DNA from: Burkholderia oklahomensis C6786
Lineage (GTDB): Bacteria > Pseudomonadota > Gammaproteobacteria > Burkholderiales > Burkholderiaceae
Length of the DNA: 64,000 nt
Direction of reading: 5' to 3'
NCBI RefSeq assembly: GCF_000959365.1
Contig: NZ_CP009556.1
Span: forward strand, 806,001-870,000
This document shows, piece after piece, positions 1 to 8,660 of the stretch; within the stretch, counting starts at the first letter, position 1, and every line of letters starts with the position of its first letter. The notes below the pieces were generated by a model, which saw only the letters and a program-made list of their open reading frames with translations, did no database searches and was not told the DNA's origin. The position numbers and the translations under genes were made by a program.

Positions 1-884
1 TTGCTCGAATCCTGGACCTTCAGCTTCAGATCGAGCTGCACCGGCGTGCCGCCCCAGCCGACGCCCTCGATGTTCACGATCGCGACCTTGTTGTCCTTCA
101 ACTGCCCGATATAGCCTGCCGACGGGATGACCTCGACGCGAGACGTATCGACGCCGTCCTGCGCGAGCGCATTCAGCTTCGACTGCTGTTTGCTCGCGCC
201 GCGCTCGCGCAGGTTGCGAAAGTCCTCGTTGCCGCCGAAGTTCAGCTGATACGAGCTTTGCAGCGTGATGCCGCGATCGCTCAGCAGCCCGAGCAGCGCG
301 CGATGCACGACCGACGTGCCGAAGTGGCTCGCCAGATCGTCGCCGACGAGCGGCACGCCGGCCGCCTGGTATGCGTCGAGCAGCGCAGGCGTGCGCGCGA
401 CGAGCTCCGGCGTGCAGTTGACGAACGCGACGCCGGCGGCGAGCGCGGCGCGCGCATACGCTTCGGCCGCCCATTGCAAGCCGGTCGGCAGCGAATAGAG
501 CAGCACTTCGGCTTCGCTTTCGCGCAGGCGGCGCACGACTTGCTTGAACGCGGCGTCGTCGTCGCGGGCGGTCTCGGCCGTCAGACCTCGATCCACCGGA
601 AACGCGATGGCCGGCAGCGGCACGTCGAGCATCGGATAGTTGTTCGGCGGCGCGAGCACGGCCGCGTCGAACGGGCGGCCGACCTTGTTCGGATGGACGT
701 CGAATGCGGCGACGAACTCGACGTCGCTCACGCCGATGCCGCCGATGCGCGGCCGCTTGATGCCGACGAATTCGCGCTCGTCGACACCCTGGTCGCGAAG
801 CGCCCGATAGTATTCGATGCCTTGGAACAGCGCCGATATGTTGTTACCCACGCCGGCAACTGCGAGACGAATGTGCTGGGCCAT
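1..884 (-). CDS. myo-inositol-1-phosphate synthase family protein (3' part cut by window edge)
   Basis: Reading the minus strand from ATG at 884 gives an open frame to the left edge (294 residues visible), beginning MAQHIRLAVAGVGN, a Rossmann-type nucleotide-binding start. Later segments such as GLQWAAEAYARAAL, GTSVVHRALL, QLNFGGNEDF and the lysine-rich KQQSK region are typical of the inositol-3-phosphate synthase family (NAD-binding domain followed by the catalytic domain). Family members convert glucose-6-phosphate to inositol-1-phosphate, or make related polar-lipid headgroup precursors. A Shine-Dalgarno-like ACGAGGAGA sits about 10 bases before the ATG, which fixes the start. The C-terminus is outside the window, so completeness cannot be judged. 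It is preceded by an AT-rich promoter region and belongs to no visible operon. Confidence 0.85.
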   Translation of the reverse strand, partial: MAQHIRLAVAGVGNNISALFQGIEYYRALRDQGVDEREFVGIKRPRIGGIGVSDVEFVAAFDVHPNKVGRPFDAAVLAPPNNYPMLDVPLPAIAFPVDRGLTAETARDDDAAFKQVVRRLRESEAEVLLYSLPTGLQWAAEAYARAALAAGVAFVNCTPELVARTPALLDAYQAAGVPLVGDDLASHFGTSVVHRALLGLLSDRGITLQSSYQLNFGGNEDFRNLRERGASKQQSKLNALAQDGVDTSRVEVIPSAGYIGQLKDNKVAIVNIEGVGWGGTPVQLDLKLKVQDSS

Positions 885-1545
885 GTCTCGGTCTCCTCGT
901 AACGTACGCGCGTCTATTGAATCGGATCGTTTGTCGAAATGTCGCGGATTCCAATCGATCAATTGGTTTTGTTCAATATTTCAGGTTGAATCGAAAATCG
1001 AGCGGGCGAAACAGAAGGCGGCGGTTTTTATTGATGGATTGATTTTAAGACGGAACACAACCCTTCCATGTTAGTCGCCGGAATTCGATTATCAAGGCGT
1101 GAAGCGATGAGATTTCCTGGAAAATTGCGTGACGGAACCTTGAATAGACACTCCGTCTTTTTTTGAAATGGGGGGCGAAACCGTTTAATTAATATTTAAT
1201 CGAATCGCGATTGTGTTGAATTTGTTATGTGCGATTCGTGCTGTGAATTACAGCGTGGATTTTTTTGATAAATTAGGCGGTTCCGAGCGGCTTCGGAAAA
1301 CGACCCTCATTGACGGGCGGCCGGACCGTGGCGCCCGGCCATCGATTGCGACGCGAAGCGCGCGGCGTCGCGCGATCGATCGGACCCGCGCGCGCCGTGG
1401 CGAAATCACTACTTGCCGCGCGACCTGCGACAGAGATCAGCCATGCCTCAGCCTGTTCGGGATTCCGTTCATTCTGGTGCGCAGATAACGCTTCTTGACT
1501 GCCTTGCACGCAAAATTGCGGGCGGGTTCTTCCCGTCAAGTCAAT
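885..1545. other. intergenic region, AT-rich half-promoter
   Basis: No supported gene. Bases about 950-1270 are markedly AT-richer than the surroundings (runs such as TTAATTAATATTTAAT near 1185), as expected for the promoter region of the minus-strand gene that starts at 884. The rest (1280-1545) is GC-rich. A short imperfect hairpin near 1519-1536 (CGGG/CCCG arms) could end the minus-strand HAD gene, but it has no T-run and I do not call it a terminator. Confidence 0.5.
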
Positions 1546-2211
1546 CTATCGGCTTGGGGCACGCTCCAGAAATTCCCACAGCCCCCGATCCGCAAAATCC
1601 CTGATCACCGCCTTCGCTCCCGCCTCCCGGAGCCGCTCCTCGTTCAGCGCGGTCAACATGCCGAACGTAAAGATCCCCGCTGAGCTCGCCGAGTGCACCC
1701 CCGAAGCCGAATCCTCGAATGCCACCGCGTTTTCCGCCTTCGCGCCGAGCAATTCGAGCGCCGTCAAATAAGGCAACGGATGCGGCTTCCCGTGCTCCAG
1801 CTCGCCGCCGATCACGAGCGTCTCGAACCGCTCCGCGAGTCCCAGCGCCTTCAGCATCATCGTCGCGTTCTCGCGCGGCGCGTTCGTCACGACTGCAGTC
1901 TTCGTGCCGACTCGCTCCGCATACCCGAGAATATCCTCCGTCCCCGCCGTCGGCGTCAGCTTCGCGCCCAATTGCGCGCGAAACAACCGCTCCTTCTCCG
2001 CCGCCAGCTCGGTATATTCCGCCGCCGGCATCCCCGGAAACAGCCCGCCGAAGATCAGATCGTCGGAAAACCCCATCACATGTGTCTTGTAGTAATCGAT
2101 ATCGATCGACCGATCCCAGCGCGCGAGCAGCGCGTTATACGCATTCAGATGCAGCGTGTCGGTATCGACGAGCGTGCCGTCCAGATCGAACAACAGGGTG
2201 AGCGCAGTCAC
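1546..2211 (-). CDS. HAD-superfamily phosphatase (beta-phosphoglucomutase-like subclass)
   Basis: 221 residues, full length for a subclass I HAD hydrolase. Motif I is FDLDGTLVDTDT (nucleophile Asp9, acid Asp11). Motif II is VVTNAPREN, motif III is the lysine in GGELEHGKPHP, and motif IV is AFEDSASGVHSA. A helical cap lies between motifs I and II (about residues 18-85), as in phosphoglycolate phosphatase and beta-phosphoglucomutase relatives. Such enzymes hydrolyse small phosphate monoesters in the cytoplasm; the substrate cannot be read from sequence. The neighbour beyond the 5' end is a GMC oxidoreductase on the same strand, 262 bases away, so the gene probably has its own promoter. Confidence 0.9.
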   Translation of the reverse strand: MTALTLLFDLDGTLVDTDTLHLNAYNALLARWDRSIDIDYYKTHVMGFSDDLIFGGLFPGMPAAEYTELAAEKERLFRAQLGAKLTPTAGTEDILGYAERVGTKTAVVTNAPRENATMMLKALGLAERFETLVIGGELEHGKPHPLPYLTALELLGAKAENAVAFEDSASGVHSASSAGIFTFGMLTALNEERLREAGAKAVIRDFADRGLWEFLERAPSR

Positions 2212-2473
2212 TTGGCGGAGACTCCTTTTGACGCGTCTTGATGTCGTATTGTCATACGGAAGCGAACGCGCTCAACCCTAGCACAATCGACGGCATCGTG
2301 TCGTAATATGCGGCCAATGCATTGGCCGCCGTGCTCATCGCCGGACGCGGCGAATTCGCGCACGACCGACGAACCGGACGTGCCGGGCTTGCCGACAGAA
2401 CCGGTAGTGACGCTCGTTGCCGTGCCGACTCCAAAACGCCGGCATTCGCGTTGATGCAATTGGAACGAACGCA

Positions 2474-4132
2474 TCACTCGCCGCGCGCCCGCCCGTTCCC
2501 CAGCAACATGTCCGCCGCCTTCTCCGCGATCATGATCGCCGGTCCGTTCGTGTTGCCGGACGTCACGGTCGGCATCACCGAAGCGTCGATCACGCGCAGC
2601 CCCGACACGCCGCGCACCTTCAATTCCGGATCGACGACGGCCATCGCATCGACGCCCATCCGTGCGGTGCCGACCTGGTGATAGCCGGTCGCGCCCGATT
2701 GCTTCGCATAGTCGATCATCGCGGAAAGCGTCGAGACCGACGGCCCGGGTGCGACTTCGCGCGCGCCCCACGCGGCGAGCGACGGCCGCGTCGCGACGTC
2801 GCGGATGAAGAGCGCCTGCTTCGCGACCACTTCGAGATCGTGCGGATCGGCGAACAGGCGCGGGTCCATGCTCGGGTAGACGAGCGGATCGGCGCTCGTG
2901 AGCCGCACGCGCCCGCGGCTTCGCGGCGCGATCGCCGTCGGCAGCAGCGTGAAGCCGTGCTTGACGTTCGGCAGGAACGGGTTCGTCGACAGCAGGATCT
3001 GCGCGTCGGGCGTCGCGAGCGACGCATCCGTCCTCGTGAACACCGTCGCTTCCATGCCGGTCGTGAACGACCTGGCGTTCTCCCGCGTCGTCTCCCACAC
3101 CATCGAGCAAGCCGCGTGATCGTGAAGGTTCGCGCCGACGCCCGGCAGATCGACGACAGGCCGAATGCCGACGCGCTCGAGATCCGCCGCAGCGCCGATG
3201 CCCGAGTGCATCAGGATGGCCGGCGACATGATCGAGCCCGCGCACAGCAGCACTTCGCGCTCTGCGCGCACCGCGATCGCCTCGCCGCGCAGCAGGAAGC
3301 GCACGCCGAACGCGTGATGGCGGTGCAACAGCAGATTCAGCACGCGGGCGTGCGTGACGATCGTCAGGCGCGGATGCGATTTGATCGGATCGACGTAGCA
3401 GGTCCATGCGCTCGCGCGCCGGCCGTCCGGCAGGATAGTGAATTGCGACAGCGCGGCCCCGGCGCTGTCGCGGCCGTCGTTGTAGTCGCCGCGATCAGGC
3501 AGGCCGAGCTCGGTCGCGGCCGCGACGAAGTCGCGTGCAAGCGGCGTCATCGTCGGACGCCCGATGTCGAGCAAGCCGTCATGGCCGTGCACATGCAGCG
3601 GATCGTCGAGCCGGAAGCGTTCGAGCTTGCGGAAATACGGCTCGACGTCGCGCCACGCCCAGCCCGCCGCGCCGCGTTCCGCCCAGCCGTCGAAGTCCTG
3701 CGGCAGCCCGCGCACGTACACCATCCCGTTGATCGCGCTGCTGCCGCCGAGCGTCTTGCCGCGCGGCCAGTCCATGCGCTGATCGGCGGCGTATTGCTGC
3801 GGCTGCGTCGTGAACGCCCAGTCGACTGCGCTGTGATAGAGCTGCATCACGCTCGGCGGCTCGTGAATCGCGGGCAGGCTGTCGGTCGGCCCGGCTTCGA
3901 GCACGAGCACCTTGTGGCCCGCGTCGATCAGGCGTCGGACGAGCACCGAGCCCGACGAGCCCGCGCCGATCACGACGTAGTCGTAGATGCCCGCGGGCGA
4001 CGCCGCCGATGTAGCGGACGCCGTGCCAAGCAATGGCGCGGCGGCGATCGTTTTTAGCGTCTTGTCGATGAAGTCGCGGCGTTGTTGTCCATCGCGCGTC
4101 AGATCGGCGCGGCGGCAGGTCGGTGCTGGCAT
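2474..4132 (-). CDS. GMC-family FAD oxidoreductase with Tat-like leader
   Basis: 552 residues from ATG at 4132. An open extension of 60 codons upstream exists but is basic and low-complexity, so I prefer the internal start. Residues 18-22 read RRDFI, followed by a hydrophobic stretch ending [10 protein letters not shown] near residue 40, which resembles a twin-arginine export signal. The mature part opens with the FAD-binding [13 protein letters not shown] (about 50-61), then the GMC signature [14 protein letters not shown], and ends with the family's HQVGTARMG and [10 protein letters not shown] elements that carry the catalytic His and Asn. GMC enzymes oxidise primary alcohols (choline, aliphatic or polyol alcohols). 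A Tat leader would put this one in the periplasm. The substrate is unknown. It lies just downstream of the acyl-carrier-protein operon but 277 bases away, so co-transcription is possible and not shown. Confidence 0.88.
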   Translation of the reverse strand: MPAPTCRRADLTRDGQQRRDFIDKTLKTIAAAPLLGTASATSAASPAGIYDYVVIGAGSSGSVLVRRLIDAGHKVLVLEAGPTDSLPAIHEPPSVMQLYHSAVDWAFTTQPQQYAADQRMDWPRGKTLGGSSAINGMVYVRGLPQDFDGWAERGAAGWAWRDVEPYFRKLERFRLDDPLHVHGHDGLLDIGRPTMTPLARDFVAAATELGLPDRGDYNDGRDSAGAALSQFTILPDGRRASAWTCYVDPIKSHPRLTIVTHARVLNLLLHRHHAFGVRFLLRGEAIAVRAEREVLLCAGSIMSPAILMHSGIGAAADLERVGIRPVVDLPGVGANLHDHAACSMVWETTRENARSFTTGMEATVFTRTDASLATPDAQILLSTNPFLPNVKHGFTLLPTAIAPRSRGRVRLTSADPLVYPSMDPRLFADPHDLEVVAKQALFIRDVATRPSLAAWGAREVAPGPSVSTLSAMIDYAKQSGATGYHQVGTARMGVDAMAVVDPELKVRGVSGLRVIDASVMPTVTSGNTNGPAIMIAEKAADMLLGNGRARGE

Positions 4133-4409
4133 AGGTTGTCCTCGAAATGGTCGTTCGATTGTTGTCGGATCGCGAACGGGTCGCGCAGAGAGTAGGCACG
4201 ATCGGCTCGCTGTGGTGAAGCCCCGTATCGGTGGAGGATGGAGAAGGAGGCGCGGCGCGCCGCGGCGGCATGGCTGGCGGCGCGTTGCCTGAAGCAGCGG
4301 CGCGCATTGCACGACGCACGCAAAATCGAACGCGCGCGCGACGCGCGGCCGCCAGACGAAGGACGGGCGCCGATCGTCGGCACCGTGTGCAGCGCGCAGC
4401 CGAACGCGC

Positions 4410-5381
4410 TCAGCCTTCTCGCTTTGCCGTCAGCCAGTCGAGCAGGAGCGTCGCGAACGCGTCGCTGTCTTCGAGCTCCGGCGAATGCCCCGCATGCTCG
4501 AAGCCCGGATGCCGAACCGCGTGCGGCACCTGCTGCGCGATCGACCATTTGTCGCTCTGCCGATGCGTGCGATCCGCCGCGCCCCACGTGAGCAGCGTCG
4601 GCTGCCGGACCTGCACGGCGCGCGGCGCGATATCGTAAAAGCGCTGCCACAGCGAGGCGAGGCAGCAGAACGCGCCGTGATCGAGCGACGTATCGAGCAT
4701 CGGCGCGAATTCGCGATAGCGGTCTTTCGCCATCGCCTGCCGGAACCAGCCGGTGCCGATCTTCCGCGCGGCGAATGCACACGCGCACTGCCCGACGACA
4801 GGCGTCGCGAGCAGGTTGCGCGCATCGACGTGCCGCGCCCACGCCACCTGTTCGTCCCATGCGGGGCTTTGCCAGAGCAGCAGCCTGCTGACGAGCGCCG
4901 GCTGCGCGGCCGCGATCTGCAACGCGATATGCGCCCATACGCACGAGAACGCGAGCAGGTAAGGCCCTTCGTTCAGATTCGCGAGCATCGCTTCGATCGC
5001 CGCAAGGTAGTCGTCGAACGAGAACGTGAAATGCCGGTTCGGCACGGAGAAGCCGAAGCCCGGCGGCTCGAAGCAGACCACGCGCGCGTGTTGCGCGACG
5101 CGCGAGAGCAACGGGTCGAAATGCTCGACGACGCTCGGCGGATCGCAGACGAGCACGATCGTCGGCCGTCCGCTCTCGCGCGGGCCGGCGGCGCGCACGC
5201 GGATCGTCGCGGCCGGCACGTCGATGAAACGCACGTCCGGCCGTGACTGCGCGGCCCAGCCGCGTTTGATCCGCGCCGCGCGCAAGCCGAGCCGCAGCGG
5301 ATCGAGCCACGTCATGTCGATGCCGTCGCGCCGCTCGCGAGCGGCCGCATGCGTCGATTCCTTCAGGCGCGGGGCGCTCAT
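4410..5381 (-). CDS. alpha/beta hydrolase, last gene of the lipid operon
   Basis: 323 residues with the alpha/beta-hydrolase fold. Hydrophobic strand IVLVCDPPS (about 75-83) leads to the oxyanion region. The nucleophile elbow reads LLAFSCVWAHIAL, so Ser146 is the expected nucleophile. The acid is in TWGAADRTH and the histidine in EHAGHSPELED. The elbow is odd: the usual small residues of GxSxG are replaced by Ala, Cys, Val and Trp, and a cysteine (Cys147) follows the serine. The start lies 6 bases after the upstream thioesterase stop, so the two are probably translated together. In this setting it could release, cleave or trim an acyl-ACP product. That role is inference. Confidence 0.85.
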   Translation of the reverse strand: MSAPRLKESTHAAARERRDGIDMTWLDPLRLGLRAARIKRGWAAQSRPDVRFIDVPAATIRVRAAGPRESGRPTIVLVCDPPSVVEHFDPLLSRVAQHARVVCFEPPGFGFSVPNRHFTFSFDDYLAAIEAMLANLNEGPYLLAFSCVWAHIALQIAAAQPALVSRLLLWQSPAWDEQVAWARHVDARNLLATPVVGQCACAFAARKIGTGWFRQAMAKDRYREFAPMLDTSLDHGAFCCLASLWQRFYDIAPRAVQVRQPTLLTWGAADRTHRQSDKWSIAQQVPHAVRHPGFEHAGHSPELEDSDAFATLLLDWLTAKREG

Positions 5382-5387
5382 CGCACT

Positions 5388-5807
5388 CTACTTCGTCGGC
5401 CAGAGGATCATCTGCGTGCAGCGGAACGTCGCGAGCAGCTTGTCCGTTTCGCGATGCCGGACGGTCGCGTCCCACACTTGCGTCATGCGGCCGCTGTGGA
5501 TCGCGCGCGCCTCGCAGACGATCGCGCCGTCGCGCGCGGTGCCCATGAAATTGCTCTTCAGTTCGAGCGTACTGAAGCTGGATGCGCCTTCCGGCAGGCT
5601 CGCGAGACATCCGTAGCCGCACGCGGTATCGGCGAGGCTCACGATCGTGCCCGCATGAAGGATGCCGTGCGCGAGCACGGCCTTGCGGATCGTCAGCTCG
5701 GCGAGCACGTGGTTTTTCTCGACCTGGTCGACGACGATGCCGAGCAGGCCCGGCAGATAGTCGGCGCCGAACCGGTTGAAGTAGTCCGCATCCAGTTTTT
5801 CTTGCAT
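5388..5807 (-). CDS. PaaI-type hotdog thioesterase
   Basis: 139 residues from ATG at 5807, chosen because GAGGAA lies about 8 bases upstream. The earlier in-frame ATG at 5840 overlaps the preceding gene and has no ribosome-binding site. The family helix-turn GILHAGTIVSLADTACGYG (about residues 48-66) carries the catalytic region of PaaI/YdiI thioesterases, which hydrolyse acyl-CoA or acyl-ACP thioesters in the cytoplasm. It begins 13 bases after the fatty acyl-AMP ligase gene and is followed 6 bases later by the alpha/beta hydrolase. This placement makes it the most likely product-release or editing enzyme for the operon's carrier protein. Confidence 0.88.
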   Translation of the reverse strand: MQEKLDADYFNRFGADYLPGLLGIVVDQVEKNHVLAELTIRKAVLAHGILHAGTIVSLADTACGYGCLASLPEGASSFSTLELKSNFMGTARDGAIVCEARAIHSGRMTQVWDATVRHRETDKLLATFRCTQMILWPTK

Positions 5808-5820
5808 GCCGCGTTCCTCG

Positions 5821-7638
5821 TCAGTTGTTCCGGGTTTCATTCGGCGCGTCGAGCTGCGCGCGCCACTGGGTGATCACCGGCAGCGTGTCGTTGAGAAACA
5901 GTTCGCGACAGGCGTGCCGCTGGACCTTTCCGCTCGTCGTCTTCGGTATCGCCGACGGCGACGTGAAGACGATGTTGTGCACCGCGATGCCGTGGTGCAG
6001 ATTGATTGCCTGACGCAGTTTGCCGAACAGCGCGTCGGGCGTATGGCCGCTTTCGCGATCGCCGTCGCCGAATGCCTTCAGATAGCGCGCCCGCAGCTCG
6101 CGCACGACGATCACTTGCGGCGCGGCGTCGGCCTCGAGCGCGAACACCGCGCATCCGCCGGGGCGAAACAGTTCGGCGTCGAGCGCCTCGATCGTCTCTT
6201 CGACGTCGTGCGGGTAATGATTGGCGCCGCGAATCAGCATCATGTCCTTCAGGCGGCCCGTGACGAAAACTTCGGGCCCCGACCGATAACCATAGTCGCC
6301 GGTGCGCAGGAATCGCCCGTCATAGCCCGGCAGCTCGGCTTCGAAAATCTGTTCGCTCAGCGCGCGATTGTTCCAGTAACCGAGCGCGACGCTCGGCCCT
6401 TGCGCCCAGATTTCGCCGACCCGGCCATCATCGCATGGAATGCGCGTATCGGGATCGACGATCCGCACTAGACTGTCGCCGGCCGCGTCGCCGCATCCGA
6501 TCGCCGTGCTCGCGCGTTGTGTTTCGGATTCTGCGCGCACCGGTTCCGCATCGCGCGGCGCGACGACGACGGGCGGCTGCGATTTCAGGCCGCCCGTCAT
6601 GAACAGCGTGTGCTCGGCCAGGCCGTAGCACGGATAGAACGCCCGCGCGTCAAAGCCGCAGCGCGCGAAGCGCTGCGAGAACGCGTGCAGCGTGCCGTGC
6701 CGGATCGGTTCGGCGCCGACGAATGCGAGGTCCCACGAGCTGAGATCGAGCTTGTCGAAATCGGCATCGGCGATGCGCATCGTCGCGAGCATCTGGTATG
6801 CGAAGTTCGGTCCGCCGCTCGTCGTCGCGCGCCGCTCGCCGATCGTGCGCAGCCAGCGCAGCGGATGCTTGAGGAAATCGACGTGCGACATCAGCGTCAC
6901 CGGAAAGCCGACGTAGAGCGGCTGCAGGATGCCGCCGATCAGCCCCATGTCGTGATACGGCGGCAGCCAGATCACGCCGCGGCTGTCAGTGTCGTGCTCG
7001 AAGCGGCTCGCGATCAGCGCGGAATTGTGCAGCAGGTTCCGGTGGCTGATCATCACGCCCTTCGGCGCGCCGGTCGAGCCGGACGTGTATTGCAGGTAGA
7101 CGGGCGATCGATGATTCACGGGCGGCGGGACGTAGCGCCCGGCGCTGTCGCCGAGCGTGTCGACCGTGATCCAGCGCAGCCCGCCGAGCGCGGGCGAGCC
7201 GGCTTCGATGCGGTGCGCGTCGTCGCGCACGATCGTCGTCGACAGGATCGCGGCCGGCGTGCAATTCTCGACGATGCCGATCAGCCGCCGCAACGTGCGC
7301 TCCGCCTGCGCGGGCTCGACCGGATACGCGGGCACCGCGACGACGCCCGCATACATGCAGCCGAACAGCGCGGCGATGTAGTCGATTCCGGGCGGAAACA
7401 GCAGCAGCACGCGGTCGCCGGGGCGGGCGACCTGGGCCAGCGCCGCCGCGACGGCGCCGGCGCGTCGGTCCAGATCGGCGCAAGTGAGATGCTGCTCCGC
7501 GCGATCGCCGCCCGTGATGAACGAATAGACTCGCAGATCGGGCTGATGCGCGGCGCGGTATCGCGTCAGTTCGACGAAATCGGCGAATGCGTCGGCGGCC
7601 AGTGCGTCGATGGGCGGCGAGTGGTCGGCATGCGTCAT
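5821..7638 (-). CDS. fatty acyl-AMP ligase (FAAL)
   Basis: 605 residues from ATG at 7638, which overlaps the upstream stop as ATGA. An AMP-binding P-loop YTSGSTGAPKG (about 184-194) is followed by WLPPYHDMGLIGGILQPL and a fixed HVDFLKHPLRWL stretch, the layout typical of FAALs rather than acyl-CoA ligases. FYPCYGLAEHTLF, the RTGDYGY element and the C-terminal lysine region TTSGKVQRH complete the adenylation domain. FAALs activate a free fatty acid as acyl-adenylate and hand it to a carrier protein instead of CoA. The acceptor is presumably the ACP encoded at 10640-10924 in the same operon. This gene and the ACP are the main reason for reading the region as a biosynthetic pathway rather than beta-oxidation. 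Confidence 0.92.
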   Translation of the reverse strand: MTHADHSPPIDALAADAFADFVELTRYRAAHQPDLRVYSFITGGDRAEQHLTCADLDRRAGAVAAALAQVARPGDRVLLLFPPGIDYIAALFGCMYAGVVAVPAYPVEPAQAERTLRRLIGIVENCTPAAILSTTIVRDDAHRIEAGSPALGGLRWITVDTLGDSAGRYVPPPVNHRSPVYLQYTSGSTGAPKGVMISHRNLLHNSALIASRFEHDTDSRGVIWLPPYHDMGLIGGILQPLYVGFPVTLMSHVDFLKHPLRWLRTIGERRATTSGGPNFAYQMLATMRIADADFDKLDLSSWDLAFVGAEPIRHGTLHAFSQRFARCGFDARAFYPCYGLAEHTLFMTGGLKSQPPVVVAPRDAEPVRAESETQRASTAIGCGDAAGDSLVRIVDPDTRIPCDDGRVGEIWAQGPSVALGYWNNRALSEQIFEAELPGYDGRFLRTGDYGYRSGPEVFVTGRLKDMMLIRGANHYPHDVEETIEALDAELFRPGGCAVFALEADAAPQVIVVRELRARYLKAFGDGDRESGHTPDALFGKLRQAINLHHGIAVHNIVFTSPSAIPKTTSGKVQRHACRELFLNDTLPVITQWRAQLDAPNETRNN

Positions 7639-8621
7639 CGTGTCGTCTCCGTCGTCGGTCCGGCTGCGAGCGTTGCGGCCGACGCGCCCGCATGCGCGCC
7701 GCCGTCGAACAGCGCGCTGGCGTTTTCCCACAGCACCTTGTGCAGCACGTCCGCGGGCAGATAGCGCTTCAACTGCTCGATTTCGAAATCCCATTCGTAC
7801 GGGATCAGCGGAAAGTCGCTGCCGTACAGAAAACGGCCGGGACGATCGCATATTTGCGGCACGAGCTGTTCGAGCGCGGGCTTCCACGGCGTCGGCAGAC
7901 GCGGATGCGCGCCGCGCGGAAAGCGCGTCTCCCGCAGCGGCCTGACGTCGGGCACGATCTCGCCCGTCGCGACGCGGTGTCCGCCGAACGCCATCGCCGT
8001 ATCGAAATGCAGGTTGGGGAACGCGTCGAGCAGATCGACGTACTCCTGAACTTCGTCATAGCCGATGTGCGGGACGACGACCTTCAGATGCGGCGTGCGC
8101 CGCATCGCGCGCCGGAAGCGATCGACGTTGCAGAAGCGGCGGATTTCATCCATCTGCGCGTTGTTCTTCGCGACGGCGCCCGAATGCAGGTTCAGCACTT
8201 TGCCCCGTTCGGCGACCGCTTCGAAAATGGGCGCGAGCGCGTCGTCGTCCGGCGCCATCTTCAGCAAGTGACAGTGGATCTTGAGGCCGGCGAAGTTCAG
8301 CTCGTCCAGGACGCGGACGGTCTCGCGCGCGCAATCGCGGTCGTGCGGATGCACGGTGCCGAACGGCACGACGAACGCCGGATGCCGCGACGCCAGTTGC
8401 GCGACGAAGTCATTGAGGAACGGCGCGATGCCCGGCTGCGCCGCATAGCAGATGCCGGCCGCGCGCGCGACGCCGCGCTCCTTCAGGAAGGCGATCGATT
8501 GCTCGGCGAGCAGTTCATGGCGAATCTTCCACGCGTCGCGCTCGTAGTTCTTCCAGACGAGCTTCGAGACGACGTCGGGCAGCATGTGCACGCGCGCATC
8601 GAAGATCTTGAGTGTCGTCAT
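7635..8621 (-). CDS. amidohydrolase-2 family metal-dependent hydrolase or decarboxylase
   Basis: 328 residues resembling the TIM-barrel amidohydrolase_2 family (ACMSD, resorcylate decarboxylase and related hydrolases). Likely metal-site features are the N-terminal FDARVHMLP, where the usual HxH is reduced to a single His, LKIHCHLLK, NLHSGAV, VVVPHIGYDE and the acid in LYGSDFPL. It overlaps the FAAL gene by 4 bases (ATGA), which implies translational coupling. Several relatives are non-oxidative decarboxylases, others cleave C-C or C-N bonds. In a fatty-acyl pathway a decarboxylation or hydrolytic tailoring step is plausible, but the substrate cannot be deduced. Confidence 0.82.
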   Translation of the reverse strand: MTTLKIFDARVHMLPDVVSKLVWKNYERDAWKIRHELLAEQSIAFLKERGVARAAGICYAAQPGIAPFLNDFVAQLASRHPAFVVPFGTVHPHDRDCARETVRVLDELNFAGLKIHCHLLKMAPDDDALAPIFEAVAERGKVLNLHSGAVAKNNAQMDEIRRFCNVDRFRRAMRRTPHLKVVVPHIGYDEVQEYVDLLDAFPNLHFDTAMAFGGHRVATGEIVPDVRPLRETRFPRGAHPRLPTPWKPALEQLVPQICDRPGRFLYGSDFPLIPYEWDFEIEQLKRYLPADVLHKVLWENASALFDGGAHAGASAATLAAGPTTETTR

Positions 8622-8660
8622 CGCGAGATCCGGTCGATTGCTGTCGAAGGAGAACGTGCG

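Noticed and set aside
5808..5840. Upstream ATG of the thioesterase gene
   Set aside because: It lies inside the FAAL coding sequence with no ribosome-binding site, whereas the ATG at 5807 has GAGGAA at good spacing.
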